This document shows, in pieces, positions 32,354 to 43,944 of a stretch of 64,000 nucleotides of DNA (its first letter is position 1; each line of letters begins with the position of its first letter). The notes beneath the pieces were generated by a model. The model was not told the DNA's origin, made no database searches, and saw only the letters and a program-made list of their open reading frames with translations. The stretch comes from Leucosporidium creatinivorum (lineage: Eukaryota > Basidiomycota > Microbotryomycetes > Leucosporidiales > Leucosporidiaceae), in contig BCKL01000007.1 in NCBI GenBank assembly GCA_001600635.1, positions 210,303 to 274,302 on the forward strand, given 5' to 3'. Made by a program: the position numbers and the translations under genes.

Positions 32354-33665
32354 TCACTGCTTCCCGTCGGTCGACTTGGAGCATACACCAGAAGCGTTGG
32401 AGCGGTAGCCCTGCATGACATGGGAGAAGATCGTCAGCCTCTCGTGGCAGAGCTGAGAGCGATTCCGCCGAGCCCAGCCTCGAGCGCCGAGCTCGATGTC
32501 TTCGAAAAGGCAGACGTACCGACTTGCAGCAAGTCACCGGCTTCTCTGAAGGACTCTCATGATATCCCGACGAGCAGCGCATGTGACAGCCGGTGCCGGG
32601 GCTCGTGTAGCGAAGGGTATTGCCATCGGTGAAGGTCTCGACGCTGGGAGGGAGGGAGGGAGGGCGGGAGGCAGGACTGTCGTCAGTAAAGTACTAGACG
32701 CCGAGCAAGCAGAGAGAAAAATACTCACACATTCCTGCAGTACGACTCGGAGCCATTGGCCTTGGGTTTAGGGCAGACCTTGGCCGATGCTCCTGCCGCC
32801 GAGGCCGAGCTGGCGCAGCGGCATCCGTTGTCTGTAGCGTAGTAAAGTGACTCGCCCTATGGACACGGTAGAGTGTGATTAGATGTGGACCGTCAGCCTG
32901 CCAGCTCGCTTTTGTAGGCGACGGAAGGAAGGGCAAGCAAGCAGCGCCGAGGATGTTAGCGCCGAAGTGAAGACCTACCTGACGACAAGAGCCTGAGGTG
33001 ATGGTCCCTCCGCCGGTGAAAAGGTCTTGACAGCTGTTCACGCCGAAAGCCCATCAGCGCCTTTCTCAAGGCGCAGAGAGAAAGCATGGCGTCAAGCTCG
33101 GCTCACTAAATCGACCTCGCCCCCGGGCTCCCCGCCTTCCTCGAACAAACACCACACTTCGCCGTCCTCGTGATCTGCTCCCCAGCGCCATTGAAAGTCG
33201 AAGCAACCTGACAGATAGCCTGCCCCGCGATGGGAATGCCCTGCTTTGAGCAGGCAGTTACCGGAGCACCTGAGGCCTGCGACGGATCGGCAGGTCGAAG
33301 ACAGGTGCAGGTGGGCTTGCCGTCGCTGTTGAAGGAGGTGCCGACGACGAGAGTTGTTCCGCCTGGACTGTGGGTGCAGAAGTCCTGTAGATGAGGAGGA
33401 GGTGAGCGCTGTGGAGCACGAAACGGCGAAGGGGCGGAGCTCGGCGATTGTGAGAAGGCTGACCTGGGTGATGTAGAAGTAGGATGTTGCTTGTGGAGAG
33501 AGTCAAGGAGTGACTATTAGCTTATTTGTGAGGTCCGGACAATGGGAAGGAGGACGTACAACCGCCAACAGGAGTGGCAGGAGCCGTTAGGGTCTGAGCC
33601 AGCGCCGAGCTCGAGAGCCAGGCGAGGACTGCGCAGGAGAGTAGTGGGAAGGTAGAACAGCGCAT
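32354..33665 (-). CDS. 18-cysteine secreted protein (copy 1 of tandem pair)
   Basis: About six exons, roughly 270 aa. A signal peptide (MRCSTFPLLSCAVLAWLSSSALA) is followed by a mature chain with 18 cysteines. The order and spacing are almost the same as in its neighbour at 34275-35578: STSYFYITQDFC, KPTCTCLRP, TACSKQG, QAICQVAS, KCGVCSRKAGSPGARSIYC, GSCRQ, GCRCASS, KVCPKPKANGSESYC, TGCHMRCSSGYHESPSEKPV, TCCKS and GVCSKSTDGKQ at the end. The introns fall at equal places. An even cysteine count and a compact Gly/Ser-rich chain suggest a disulfide-rich extracellular protein. No GPI signal. I recognise no named family. Proposed roles (wall-associated protein, effector-like) are inference. The last three exons are the most alike between the two copies. 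Confidence 0.75.
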
Positions 33666-34274
33666 GATTGATGAGGTAGAGGGGAGAAGGAGAGGGGCAG
33701 GTATTCGAGAGAAGTGGGAGTGAGCTGCAGGATGCTTCCCGGTCAGCCTTGGCGAAGGGGAGCAGGATCGAGGCCTGGCGGGCCCACGGAGAGAAGGAGA
33801 AGGAGAGATCCACGAGTGGCAAGGACACAAATAGAGCAGTCTCGTGTATATCTAGCCGTATAGAGTAGCGCGCCCTCCCTTCGAATCGGCGCCAAGGCTA
33901 CCGAGCGCGCGAGCTCCGAGCCCCGAGCTCCGCCAGTCCGAGCACCGACGACCAAGCGGGAAGCCCTCGTTCCCGTAGAGTACAGTATGGCCATAGAGCG
34001 CAGAGGTAGCTCGATACTAGCAGAGCGAGATCGGTCCCGAGATGAGATCCGCCTCTTCAAAGATGGATCGGATCAGGCCGCAATTTGAGAGCCGAGCTGC
34101 AGCGCCGACTCCCCCTGCCCTCGTTTGGTCGACAGCCGACACTGACTGGTCAAGTATGTATTTGTTGCTTTACTGTACATTCTACAAGGTTTGATCGAGC
34201 CCGAGAAGCGCCTCGCAACACCCATCGAACGCCCTGCTCGACGCTCAACTGAGCGCGGCCCTCCGTCCACACCG
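33666..34274. other. Spacer between tandem Cys-rich genes
   Basis: 609 bp. It contains the promoter of copy 1 and the 3' end of copy 2. No gene or RNA is supported. Confidence 0.4.
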
Positions 34275-35578
34275 TTACTGCTTCCCATCCGTCGACTTGG
34301 AGCACACGCCCGACGAGTTGGAGCGGAATCCCTGTAGCGCGAGCACCAGGGGCATCAGTGCTCTGTGCGTATGCAGAACAGGCTGTCTGAAACCGACGCC
34401 GAGTCTGAAGCGCCGAACTCGCCCAGTCGAAGCTGAGTGGACATACCGCCTTGCAACACGTCACCGGCTTCTCCGAAGGACTCTCATGAAATCCCGACGA
34501 GCAGCGCATGTGGCAGCCCATGATAGGGCTCTGGTACTGCAAGACATCGCCATCGCTGAACTGCTCGACGCTGGAGTCGAGCGAGCGGGGGAGGGAGGAG
34601 CGTGAGTTACCGGGGAGACATACGAGTGAGAGAGAGAGTGCCCAAGCGACGCACATGTTCCTACAGTACGACTCGGAGCCGTTGGCCTTGGGCCTGCGGC
34701 ATTGCAAGGCGCCGGGACCTGCCGCCGAGGCCGAGGTCGCGCAGCTGCAGCCCGTGGTCGGGGTGTAGTAGAGTCCTTGACCCTGGAGATAGATGGAGGC
34801 ACAATGTGTGTGTCAGTCAGCTTCTTAGCGGGCTGTGCTGGAAGAGATAGAGGGGCAAAGCAGCCTTCGCCGAGGGGCGGCCGCGGTGGGCAATCCTGCT
34901 CGAAGCTCCACCGAGATCCTGGAGCCGACTTACTTGACGGCAAGTGCCCAAAGCAATGCTGCCACCACCGGTGAAGAGATCTTGGCAGCTATTGAGGTCG
35001 GAGAGAGATGGTCAGCCATCGAGGACGAAGAAGATGAGCAGACAACAGCTCGGCTCACTGAATCGACCTCGCCCCAGGGCTCCCATTCCTCCGGGAACAA
35101 AGTCCGCACCTAGCATTCCTACTGAGCTGCTTATCCGAGGCATCAAAAGTAGAGGAGACCAAGCAGATGGTCTGTCCAGCGGAAGGCTTGCCCTCGGCGG
35201 AGCACTCGGTGCCGGGGTTCGAAGGTGTGATGCAGGTGCAGGTGGGTTGCCCGTCGCTCTTGAACGTTGTACCGAGCTTGCTTCCTGGAATTGCACGGGA
35301 GCAGAGGTCCTGCGGGTGATGGAGAGGTGATAGTCAGTCGAAGCTAGCGAGGGAAGCTCGGCGAAAGCGAAACGCCTCACCTGAGTCTGGAAGAAGAAGC
35401 TGGTAGCTGCGGTAAGAGTGGGAAGGATATGTTAGACTTGTGATATCGGGAGGCGGAGGGGAGAGGATTGCTTACAACCGCCCACGGGGGTGGCAGGGGG
35501 CGAAAGCTGCGCGAGCGCCGAGCTGGCGAACCAGACGAGAGCGGCGCAGGAGAAGAGTATGGCGGTCGAAGAGTGCAT
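34275..35578 (-). CDS. 18-cysteine secreted protein (copy 2 of tandem pair)
   Basis: About six exons, about 270 aa. The ATG at 35578 starts a signal peptide (MHSSTAILFSCAALVWFASSALA) and the mature chain begins QLSPPATPVGG. All 18 mature cysteines of copy 1 are present: STSFFFQTQDLC, QPTCTCITP, TECSAEG, QTICLVSS, RCGLCSRRNGSPGARSIHC, GTCRQ, GCSCATS, QCRRPKANGSESYC, MGCHMRCSSGFHESPSEKPV, TCCKA, GVCSKSTDGKQ. Identity is highest in the ANGSESYC and HMRCSSG(Y/F)HESPSEKPVTCC blocks and low in the linker before TCTC. Gaps between cysteines are conserved within one or two residues. The two genes lie head-to-tail with no gene between them, so they arose by tandem duplication. Confidence 0.75.
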
Positions 35579-35947
35579 GGCAGGTGTGAGAGAAGGAAGA
35601 GAGAGTGTCGAGCGTCTCTTAGCACGATGGAAAGGAGGTGCAGATTGCTTCCCGGAGAGTCTTGGCTGAGTCCGAACTGGAGATCTGGAAGGCCAGAAGA
35701 GGCGAATTGAGAGACGAGAGCCCGAGGAGCTGCACTGCAGCAGCAGTGGTCGAGTCAGGTGCACTCCTCTGTAGCTCCCCGCCACCCTTCAGCCGCTCTT
35801 GAACTTCGCCGAGGCGGGAAGCTACTCCCCTCCGACTCCGAGGACAGATCACGAACGAATTGCACAGAGCGATTGAAGGGTACAACGAAGAGAAACCTAG
35901 AAGTGACCGAACCTGCAGTCTGTATCCACCCCAGCTCACCCTCCCGC
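35579..35947. other. Intergenic spacer
   Basis: 369 bp between the start of the second Cys-rich gene and the stop of the gene at 35948. No feature is supported. Confidence 0.4.
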
Positions 35948-36916
35948 TCAGCACAAGGTCATGGGCGTCCCCCTACTCTCCTCCCTCTGCTTCCTCTCCT
36001 GCGCCTCAATCGAGCTCTGAATGAACTGCTCGATCCTCGCCTGCTCCCCTGCATCCAAACTACCATCCATGCCCTGATCTCCTGCAATCCTCCTCTTATT
36101 AGCCCTGGCGACCGCATCCTGCACCATGGCCGGGACGAGCGCATCGAGTCCGTTGATGTCTTTGAAGAGGCCGTACACCTCTCCATCGAGGCTGAGGAGG
36201 TCCTCTGTGGGAGTATCGTGTGGTGGGAGACCGTTGGCTTCGAGGAGACCGAGGACGTGGGGCGTGGCGAGAGAGGGATGGATCGTAGCGAGGAAGGTGG
36301 CGAGAGTTGCTGGTGCGGTGGGTTGGGCTAGGGGATGCAGGCCAGGAGGGGAGGAGAGGGAAGGGTCGTTGAATTGGAGGGTCAGGCGGCGGCGGTTCTC
36401 GGCGTCGAGGTCGAGCGGGTGGAAGGGAGCAGGGTGGTTGTGGGTCGGTTCGTAGGGCGAGGGGGTGAGGATGAAGCCCGTTTGGCCGATGAGCTTGCCG
36501 CTTTCGAAGAGAGTCTTTTTGGTGGAGATGATGAAGGTGCAGCTGAGGGGGGCAGGAGGAGAAGGATGAAGGTGAGCCGAACAAGGGACCGTGAGCCGAG
36601 CCGAGCGGGGAGTTGCGAGAGATCAGAGAACTTACGAGGGATGGGTAGCGCAAACGAGGGTAGCATGCATCCTCGGGTCATGCTTGGTGGGCTCTACGTT
36701 GAAGCTGTGTAGCAGACGGTCAGATTGGGCCGAGCTGAGAGCTGGAGCGACTAAGAGCTCTCACCCTTGAGTCCACTGGTAAGCGCGGTACTGGGTGATG
36801 AACGACTCGGTATCGCGGAACTTGGCATCAATGTTGGGTGCAGCGCCGTAACGCTTGTTAGCCCAGTCGAGCTTGATGGCTTTGGCGTTGCCAGAGACTG
36901 GAGGCGTTGCTGCCAT
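35948..36916 (-). CDS. Unrecognised conserved-looking protein
   Basis: Three exons from the ATG at 36916. Exon 1 encodes AKAIKLDWANKRYGAAPNID and ends AYQWTQ; exon 2 FNVEPTKHDPRMHATLVCAT; exon 3 CTFIISTKKTLFESGKLIGQ followed by a Pro/His-rich linker, EDLLSLDGEVYGLFKDINGL, and an Asp/Glu/Arg-rich helix (SLDAGEQARIEQFIQSSIEA). All junctions keep frame with GTGAGA/GTAAGT donors. No signal peptide or membrane segment. I do not recognise a named domain. It is divergent from RPN13, with 207 bp between the starts. Confidence 0.65.
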
Positions 36917-37123
36917 CTCTCCAGGCGGGAAGGGCTTTGGTGCAGAGGGTGTGAGACTATCGAGGTGCAGAGGTATATATTAAGCTTTTGTGGCTGTTCT
37001 GTAGCGAGCTGTAGCCGAGTCGAGTGAAGAGCAGCGAGTGGAAAAAGGACAAGAGAGTGTCGAGCTCGTTGCAACAGGCTTAGCCTTCTCCACAACTCGT
37101 CTCGCACTTCTGCACCTCATCAA
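36917..37123. promoter_or_regulatory. Shared divergent promoter region (unknown gene / RPN13)
   Basis: 207 bp between two divergent starts. It contains TATATATTAAG (36973-36983), the only clearly AT-rich core-promoter-like element here. Nothing further can be claimed. Confidence 0.4.
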
Positions 37124-38481
37124 ATGGCCCCTCTGATTCAATTTCGCGCTGGCCGATGCTTCCGCGAGGGCACTACCAACACAGTCACCCCTGCACCAGG
37201 ACGAGGGTGCGTTGAGAGCGCGTCGTCAGCTTGAGAGCGAGCGGAGCTGACCCTGCTCCCTTACAGACTCGTCTCGATCGAGGAGGAGGACGGTCTACTT
37301 CACTTCAAGTACAAGGACTTGGAGGCCAACGCCGTCGTCGAGGACCTCATCCTCTTCCCTGGAGATGCTTCCTTCGTCAAGGTGAGCTCGCTTTCTACCT
37401 CTTGTGCAGCTCTTGAGAAGCTGCAGAAGGTCGACTAGCATCTTCAATACTCCTACTAATCACCTCCTGCTCCACAACAGGCCACTGAGCGCGTCCACGT
37501 CCTCAAGTTCTCCTCCAGCTCCGCCCGCTCCTTCTTCTGGCACCAAGACGTCGACGCTGCCAACGACGACGAGCGCGCCCGCAAGGTCAACGAGTTGATC
37601 GGTGGACAGGTCGAGGAGGAGAGCACCAGCGGTGGAGCGATGGATGTGGAAGCGTGAGCTCGTCTCTAGTCTCGGGCGGCGATGACGAGCGGCGGCGGCG
37701 GAGGATGTTGTACACAGGCAGGACGATCGCGTTGTACCGATAGCAGGGGAGCAATGTTAGCACATTGCTACTCGACCAGCTGTTCGCCCGCAGAACCTTC
37801 GCCCGCCGCTCGAGCATCGCCGAGAGCCGAGAACCTAGTCGCTGACTCCGCTTCTCTTCGATTCGAACAGCACCTCCACTGCCCCCGCTGCTTCCACCTC
37901 TACTGCCGCCGACCCCTTCAGCACCCCTGCTCCCGCACCCCGAGCTCCCGCTGCTCCTGCTGCTCCCGTCAAAGGCCTGGGATGGCAAGCTCAGATGGCC
38001 CAGCTCGCCGACATCTTAGCCAACATCCAAAGCGGCGCCTCCGGAGCTGGTTCCGACGCTCCTTGTACGTTACCCTCTCTTTCTCCACCTTACTCGCATC
38101 TCTAACGCCCCCCATCACGCAGCCTACCTCCTCCCCGACGTCCTCCCCTCCTCCGACCTCCTGAGCCTCATCTCTTCCACCCCCTCCCTCCTCCCCACCC
38201 TCCTCCCCTTCCTCCCCTCCGACATCCCCCCAACAGAGGACTCTGTCCGGCGCGCCATCACCTCCCCCGAATTCAAGAGGGCCACCGCTTCCCTTGACCG
38301 AGCGTTGAGGACGGGAGCTTTGGGACCCCTTGTAGCGGGACTGGGATTGCCGGAGAGTGGGGCGCATGGGGTGGAGAGCTTTTTGGAGGAGATTGAGAAA
38401 CAGGCGGAGGAGCAGAAGAAGAAGGAGGAGGCTGAGGGGACGAATGAGGGTGAGAGCGAGGGCAAGATGGAGACGGACTGA
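37124..38481 (+). CDS. RPN13: Proteasomal ubiquitin receptor RPN13/ADRM1
   Basis: A 19S proteasome subunit that binds ubiquitin chains and the deubiquitinase UCH37. The first exon (37124-37206) MAPLIQFRAGRCFREGTTNT, exon 2 (37267-37381) with GLVSIEEEDGLLHFKYKD and the next exon give the Pru domain (about residues 1-115), including FPGDASFVK and VHVLKFSSSSARSFFWHQDV, the core of the ubiquitin-binding face. A Ala/Pro-rich linker (about 60 residues) leads to the C-terminal DEUBAD-like domain: YLLPDVLPSSDLLSLISSTP, SLLPTLLPFLPSDIPPTEDS, VRRAITSPEFKRATASLDRA, FLEEIEKQAEEQKKKEEAEG. The full two-domain architecture is present, as in metazoan ADRM1; S. cerevisiae Rpn13 has only the Pru domain. The stop is at 38479. 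Confidence 0.9.
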
Positions 38482-38685
38482 GCTGGACGTAGTGTGACAT
38501 GCTTCAGCTCTGCACTGCGATATTTTCGAGCAGCGCTACCGGCGAGAGGGTCGTGAGGCTGCGCGAGACAGACGGGAGCTCGCCTTTTGCATCTCCGAAT
38601 CGCTTCCAAACCCGACACAGATTACAAACGACAAAGGACAACCGAGTACTAAGCGAGACCGAGCCATCTATGTGCAAGCCACGTC

Positions 38686-40367
38686 TCACCTCGCCCCCTT
38701 CCACCCCCTTGTCGTCACCGGCCTCTCCACCGGCGAACTCGGTTCCCTCTCCCTCTCCCTCTCCCTCTCCCTCGGCGACTCACCACGCGCTCCACCTCCA
38801 TCTCCACTGCTCATCCTCCTCGGCACCATCTTCAGCATCCTATCCCCCTCCTCCTTGGAGATGAACGCGCATGCCGAGGTATGAGCCAACAGCTTCTCCA
38901 CGGCGTTGCGAACGGAAGGGATCGAGTCTTGCGCGCCTTGCTGTACGTCGTTCCAGGAGGCGGCGGCGTGCTTGACGTCTACAAATGGAGCAGAAAGATT
39001 CAATTCGGGGTAGATGGGTAGGAGAGCCTGAGCAGACTCACCCATGGGAGAAAGCAAAGGAGGCTGCCATGCCGAGACAGTGAGATCTTTGAAGAAGGCG
39101 GCGACCTTGGCGAAGCAGGCTTGTAGCGAGACATGGGCATCCGCAAGTTCCCTCACTTCGATGGAGAGCTGCGACCCGGGTACTGCAGTCGACAGGCCTC
39201 TGTCAGCGGGAGCAAGAGAGCAGCTCGGCGATGGAGGATGACCATTGACAGCTCACCCCAGTCGTCCGGATCGGCCGCTTCCTCGAGCAGCAGCGTCGCT
39301 TCGAAGAGCATCTCCCCAAAGTCGTGCTCGTGTTGCGTGAGCGAGGACCAGTGCGTTTGGAGGAGACGGAGCTCGTCGATGACGGGCTTGACGTCCTGCA
39401 GCTCGGCGAAGTCGTTGAGGCCGTGGGTCGTGCGGATCTGCGCGGGTGAGGTCGGAGTCAGCTTCAATTTGCGATACATCCTGTTAGCCTGCGTCCGAGA
39501 GCGTGCAGCCCGTCTTACGCAGGTAGCGACGAAATTGAGGATTCGGCGCGAGGAGGACGAGACGGCGGCGAGGTACTTGATGAGGTAGGTCGAGTTGGTG
39601 GTGAACTGCTGGGCGATCTTTTTGACGGCTGCTCTGACTGCTCGTTGCGGTACGGTCCAGCTATGAGGGTGTGAGAGGGAGGTCAGCGAGAGTTCGACGG
39701 TCGCCTTGACATCGCCGAGACGAGCCCTGCCCGCTTTCCACAGAGGGAGATGGCGCTCCGCCATCTCCCTCGCGGGGCCATACATTCTACTGCAAGCTCA
39801 CTGCACTTACACCTTGCTGATCTTAGCCTCGATGCGGATAAGAGCCCTCGCGACCCTCTGCACCTCCGAGACCGAGCGCAGCAGCAGCATGTGCAACGCT
39901 TTGCAGTCGATTTTCTGTAGCTCTCTCCTCGAGTTCTTGCGCGCTTTCTTTAGGGAGGGCAGTTTCGTCAGCTCCGATGTACTGCTCAGCAAGACAACAG
40001 ACGGAGCTCACCTCGACGGGAGGACGAAGAGTGGCGGAGGCGGTTCCCTGCGCTCGATGAACAGGTTAGCTTCGACAAGGCGACTCCAGAGCTGTTGAAC
40101 ACTCACTGGAGAAGGTGGACGAAGCGGCTGCAAGCTGAGACTGGGCAGTGAGACGCTTGGAGGGCGAGCAGGCGGTTGGACTCCCTCGATTGTCTGCGAG
40201 CAGATTGCTTAGGTCAGCTCTTGAATCCACCCTAATAGCACCTCACAACTCGCCCCATCATCCTTGAACAGCAGCGACCGTCCTCCGAGCGGAGAGGGAG
40301 CACGCAGCGGCGGAGAGGCAGCTCGGCGGGGCAGCTGAGTCGACATGGAGCTCGGGCGCGGGTCCAT
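38686..40367 (-). CDS. Unrecognised helical protein with low-complexity tail
   Basis: About seven or eight exons from the ATG at 40367 (alternative at 40346). The N-terminus is Ser/Pro/Arg-rich (MDPRPSSMSTQLPRRAAS). Exons then give predicted helices rich in Leu, Arg and Lys: LHMLLLRSVSEVQRVARALI, WTVPQRAVRAAVKKIAQQFT, STYLIKYLAAVSSSSRRILN, ELQDVKPVIDELRLLQTHWS, EMLFEATLLLEEAADPDDW, LADAHVSLQACFAKVAAFFK and ASWNDVQQGAQDSIPSVRNA. No signal peptide. The 3' end encodes a run of Arg-Glu dipeptides from a CTCTCC repeat (38743-38772). The protein may be a coiled-coil cytosolic factor, but I do not recognise it. Ends at 38686, convergent with RPN13. Confidence 0.55.
38743..38772 (+). repeat. (CTCTCC)n simple repeat
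   Basis: About five units of CTCTCC, coding for alternating Arg and Glu on the minus strand near the C-terminus of the 38686-40367 gene. Confidence 0.85.
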
Positions 40368-40674
40368 AGCACGACTGAGGGTTTTAATACAGCTCTGTTG
40401 CTGTACTACAGTCGTCCGAAGTCCCTGGACGAAGCGGCGAGGTCGAAGGAGCGAGAGGAGCGAGGGGGTACGAGCTCGAGCGGGGCAGGAAAGGAGTCTT
40501 GTGAGCTGATGAGGTGTATAGTCGGGTGGTGAGCTGCTCTAATGTAGAACAGGCAGTGAGGAGGGCGAAGAGGACGAAATGAGGAGAAGGCAGAGGTGCA
40601 CCACCTCGCCAGCGCCGAGCTCGCTGTCTTTCTCCTTCCCAAAAGAACTCGTTGACAACACCAGGACAGCCGCG
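40368..40674. promoter_or_regulatory. Divergent promoter region
   Basis: 307 bp between divergent starts. No specific site recognised. Confidence 0.3.
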
Positions 40675-41019
40675 ATGGACTCTGGATTGAAGTGGCTCGT
40701 CTTCACAGTGATTCTGCTGCTATCCTCATTCGTTGTGTACCTCAGTGAGCCAGCACTTGCTCGCTCGAGCCAGCGCTCGCTGACCCCTCCCCCTCTGCCG
40801 TACTGATGTACTACAGTTCTGTCGACGTGTATGGGACCACCTCTGGTCAGGGCCATGAGAGGTTGGCTCAGCGCACACCACAGAGCTACCTCGACCAACA
40901 CCTGGGACCGTGGACAAGGAGCAGGATATCGAGTGCCCGCGTCGAGCGGCTTCGAGTTCGGGAGAGGAGGGACTGAGGGCTACGAGATGACTTCGCTGGG
41001 TCGGGATGATGATTACTGA
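40675..41019 (+). CDS. Small single-pass membrane protein (tentative)
   Basis: Two exons, 40675-40744 and 40817-41019, spliced 273 nt, 90 aa. Exon 1 MDSGLKWLVFTVILLLSSFV is a clean transmembrane helix or signal anchor; the intron has a GTGAGC donor, a CGCTGAC branch and a CTACAG acceptor. Exon 2 encodes a Gly/Arg-rich tail ending RDDDY. The stop (41017-41019) overlaps the first ATG of the next gene (41006). It may be a separate short gene or the 5' part of the multi-pass protein. No family recognised. Confidence 0.4.
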
Positions 41020-43608
41020 GGTGAAGGGAGCTCAAGCGGCCCTCAAGGGGCTCAAGGTGAGCTTGAAGCGAGCGACTGAGCGCTGAGCTCTGAGCTCTGC
41101 TGACCCATCTCGCGCCTCACAGGAGCCGACCGCTGCACTGGTATATCAGGCAAGGGCCAGAAATATACGCACTGCTCTCACGGTCGTTGACTGCGCTTCA
41201 TGCCACGAGCAGAAGGTGCGTTCCCCTGCTCGGCTTCCTCCTCCGCTCGCCGCGCTGACCATTCGCGTCTGCAGGTCTTCCACGTCGACGTCGAGCTCAC
41301 GAGACTATCAAGAGACATGCGCCACCTCTAGACTGCTCGTCAGGCCGCCCTCGTACCCGACGACACTTGCAATCGACCGGCAGCGGCCATCACTTCGCTC
41401 TTCGGCTTCGGCCTTCTCAGCCACCAGCATCGCCTTTCGAGTGGCGCAATTGCTCCCTTTGTTCGCTGCTTTTGTGGAAGCAGGCGCGCAAGGCTCCGCG
41501 GCTCAGCTCAAGTCGTCTGGAGTCACTCGGCGAAGGCTGAGCCCTCGCTGCTCCTCCCCTTCCGCCTTTTCAGCCCCTTCAACCATCTCAACTCGCTCAT
41601 GGAAGGACGCATCGACGTCACTGGCATTCTCCGCCTGCTGCCGAATACTAGGAATCCCTTCAATGCCGTCCGAGGCGCCCTTCGCAACGAGCTCTTCGCC
41701 GAACCGTCACGTCAGATGCGCATCGCCATCTTTTGCGCCCTCGGAGTGCTTGGCATGTAAGTGTTAGTACACTATCCGACTGCTGAGCTGACCTCTTGTA
41801 TCACAGATCCCTCCTGGCGAGCGTTGCTTGCATCGTAGTCCGAGGCGTTCGAGGCGAGCTCTGGCTTTGTAGGTCGGAGGGGTGACAGTAGCTACGTGTG
41901 CCAGGCTGACGGACTTTTGGGGTCAGATCGCTTATCTCGCAACAGCGGGGGGCTTCTCATCGTCCCCAACACCCTTCTACTATGGCTCGGCTTTCATGTC
42001 GCCTTCGTTCTGGTGAGAACGAGCTCGTCGAGGTGGAGGGTCCGTAGCAGGCGAACTAACACGGCAAATCAACAGGCCGCCTTCCCCTACGTTCTTCTGG
42101 GGAGCCTCAAGATCACGGGCAGCGTCTGTTCCATTCCCATCTGGTCGGCTTTGATCTTCGTCGCGGATTTTCTGGCTCTGGTGAGAATGTCTCGCATTCC
42201 CTCAGACACACTAGCTCGCTGACTGTGACCTTTGACAGTGGAATGTTGCCTGGGGCACCTCCGTCTCCCTCTTCCTCCAGTCGACCGAGTTCGGCGCTCC
42301 CTCGAGCCGCTCACTCGCCGCCAGTCTCCGTTTCCGCGCCCTCGTCTTCAACATCTTCTTCGTCGGTGGAGCCCTAGCAGGTCCAATCGCCATGCTCACC
42401 GTCACTGCGCGCAAGACGGTCGCCTGGAACGAGGGGGTAGCCGCGTACTCGACCTTCGACGCTCGGCTGCTCAAGCAGGCGCTGCTGTACAATGGCACAG
42501 CTCCCCTGTCCCCCAGGCGCGGGGCGCTGGCTATTTTGGACGTCATTCCGAATGCCAACAAGTCGCTTGACAAGTGAGCCCACCTCGCTCGGCTTCGTTT
42601 CTCCATCTCGCTCACCTGTTCACTCGGCTTGCAGGATGTCGCTGGCTTTCCGAGGCTTCGAAAGCCCCTACTGGATCTGTGCAACTTTTAGCTCGCTCGC
42701 AGCCATTGTGAGTCCTTCTTCCGCACCTCTCGGAGAGCAGGAGCTGATCTCGGCGCTGCGCAGGTCGCTGCCGTCGCTTGCATCGTCCAAGTCCGAAGGA
42801 TCAGGACGCAGGTATCAACGCTCCAGTCGATCAGCACGCAAGCGACTTCCTCATCTTCCTCGCCCTCCTTCTCTCCCTTCCGACCATCGCATCACAAGAG
42901 CGATTCGGAGTCTTCAACAACGCCTATGCTCTCAAAGGAGACGATTGGCAGCTCAACTCCGATGGAGCAGACGTACAGGCGAGTGGTGGTGATCTTGATT
43001 ACTCTTGCCATGTCGGGATTGGCGTACGCGGTGCTGTGTTTGGTGGGAGACTACGCGGTCGTGAGTCGGCGATGGGCTCGGCAATGCTTCCGCTGAGTGA
43101 ACGTCACACTGACGAGCTCTCCTTCACCCAGCACCACTCGCCGATCTTTGCAATGTCCTCCTCGAACCGGCTGCACCTCTACCTATACATGTACGGATGC
43201 CTTCTCTCTTGATGCCGCCGCTCGGCTGACCTCCAACGCTCCGCGCGCAGGTTCGCCTTCACCCCGCTTTCCCTGATCGTCACCCTCACAATCCTCATCC
43301 ACACCTTCTCCTCTGTCCGCTGTCCTCCCCTCCCAACCTCCTCTTCCACCCCCACCAGACCCTCCTTCTCCCCTCCTCCGAGCTCGAGTCGTCCACTCAT
43401 CTCCTCCCCGATGCCCCGCTCACCCGACGTCGCCAGCATCAACGAACCGGACTTCAGCGACATTGGATGCGAGACGGCTACGCTCTCGAGGCTGGAGTAT
43501 GCGTACGAGGGCGAGAGAGAAACGACGAGGGGGAGGATGAGTTTCGAAAGACCGCCGAGGAGGGGGAGGGGGCCGAGTTTGTTACCCGGGATGAGGATCT
43601 CGTTGTAG
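41006..43608 (+). CDS. Seven-helix membrane protein of unknown function
   Basis: About nine to ten exons. Seven hydrophobic segments follow in order: IAIFCALGVLGM with SLLASVACIVV, GGLLIVPNTLLLWLGFHVAF, VCSIPIWSALIFVADFLAL, ALVFNIFFVGGALAGPIAML, YWICATFSSLAAI with VAAVACIVQV, VVVILITLAMSGLAYAVLCL, and FTPLSLIVTLTILIHTF. Short cytosolic loops lie between, and a long Ser/Arg-rich tail follows. The arrangement resembles fungal seven-helix plasma-membrane proteins, perhaps receptor-like, but no named family motif is visible. The 5' end is uncertain: the third exon, as spliced at the CTGCAG acceptor (41274), meets a TAG at 41330-41332; splicing instead to CTCTAG (41332) removes it and keeps the frame. 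Confidence 0.6.
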
Positions 43609-43944
43609 GCTGCCGTGTAGGTAGTCAAGTGAGGTGGTGTAATATGGACGCTCGTGGAAACCTCGTAGCTCGAGAGGCAATTCGCGGGGCTGGTCCGCGC
43701 CGAGAAGCTTGAGAGGAGCATCGAGCTCGATTCCAGAGAGACGTTTGGGGTGTGCACAAGAGGGTGAGGTGAATCGTCGAGATTCGTGGGCGTGTGTAGG
43801 CGTGGGACAATTGGACTATAGTACGACAAAAAGGAGGGGTAGAGACCGCTGGGGCTCGAATGAAGGGTCGTGAAAGGGCGTTAAGGGATGGACATGGGTG
43901 GGTGAAAGAGGCGGACAATGGGAAAGAGGCTCTACATCTACGCT
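43609..43944. other. Intergenic region between convergent genes
   Basis: 336 bp; no feature recognised. Confidence 0.3.
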
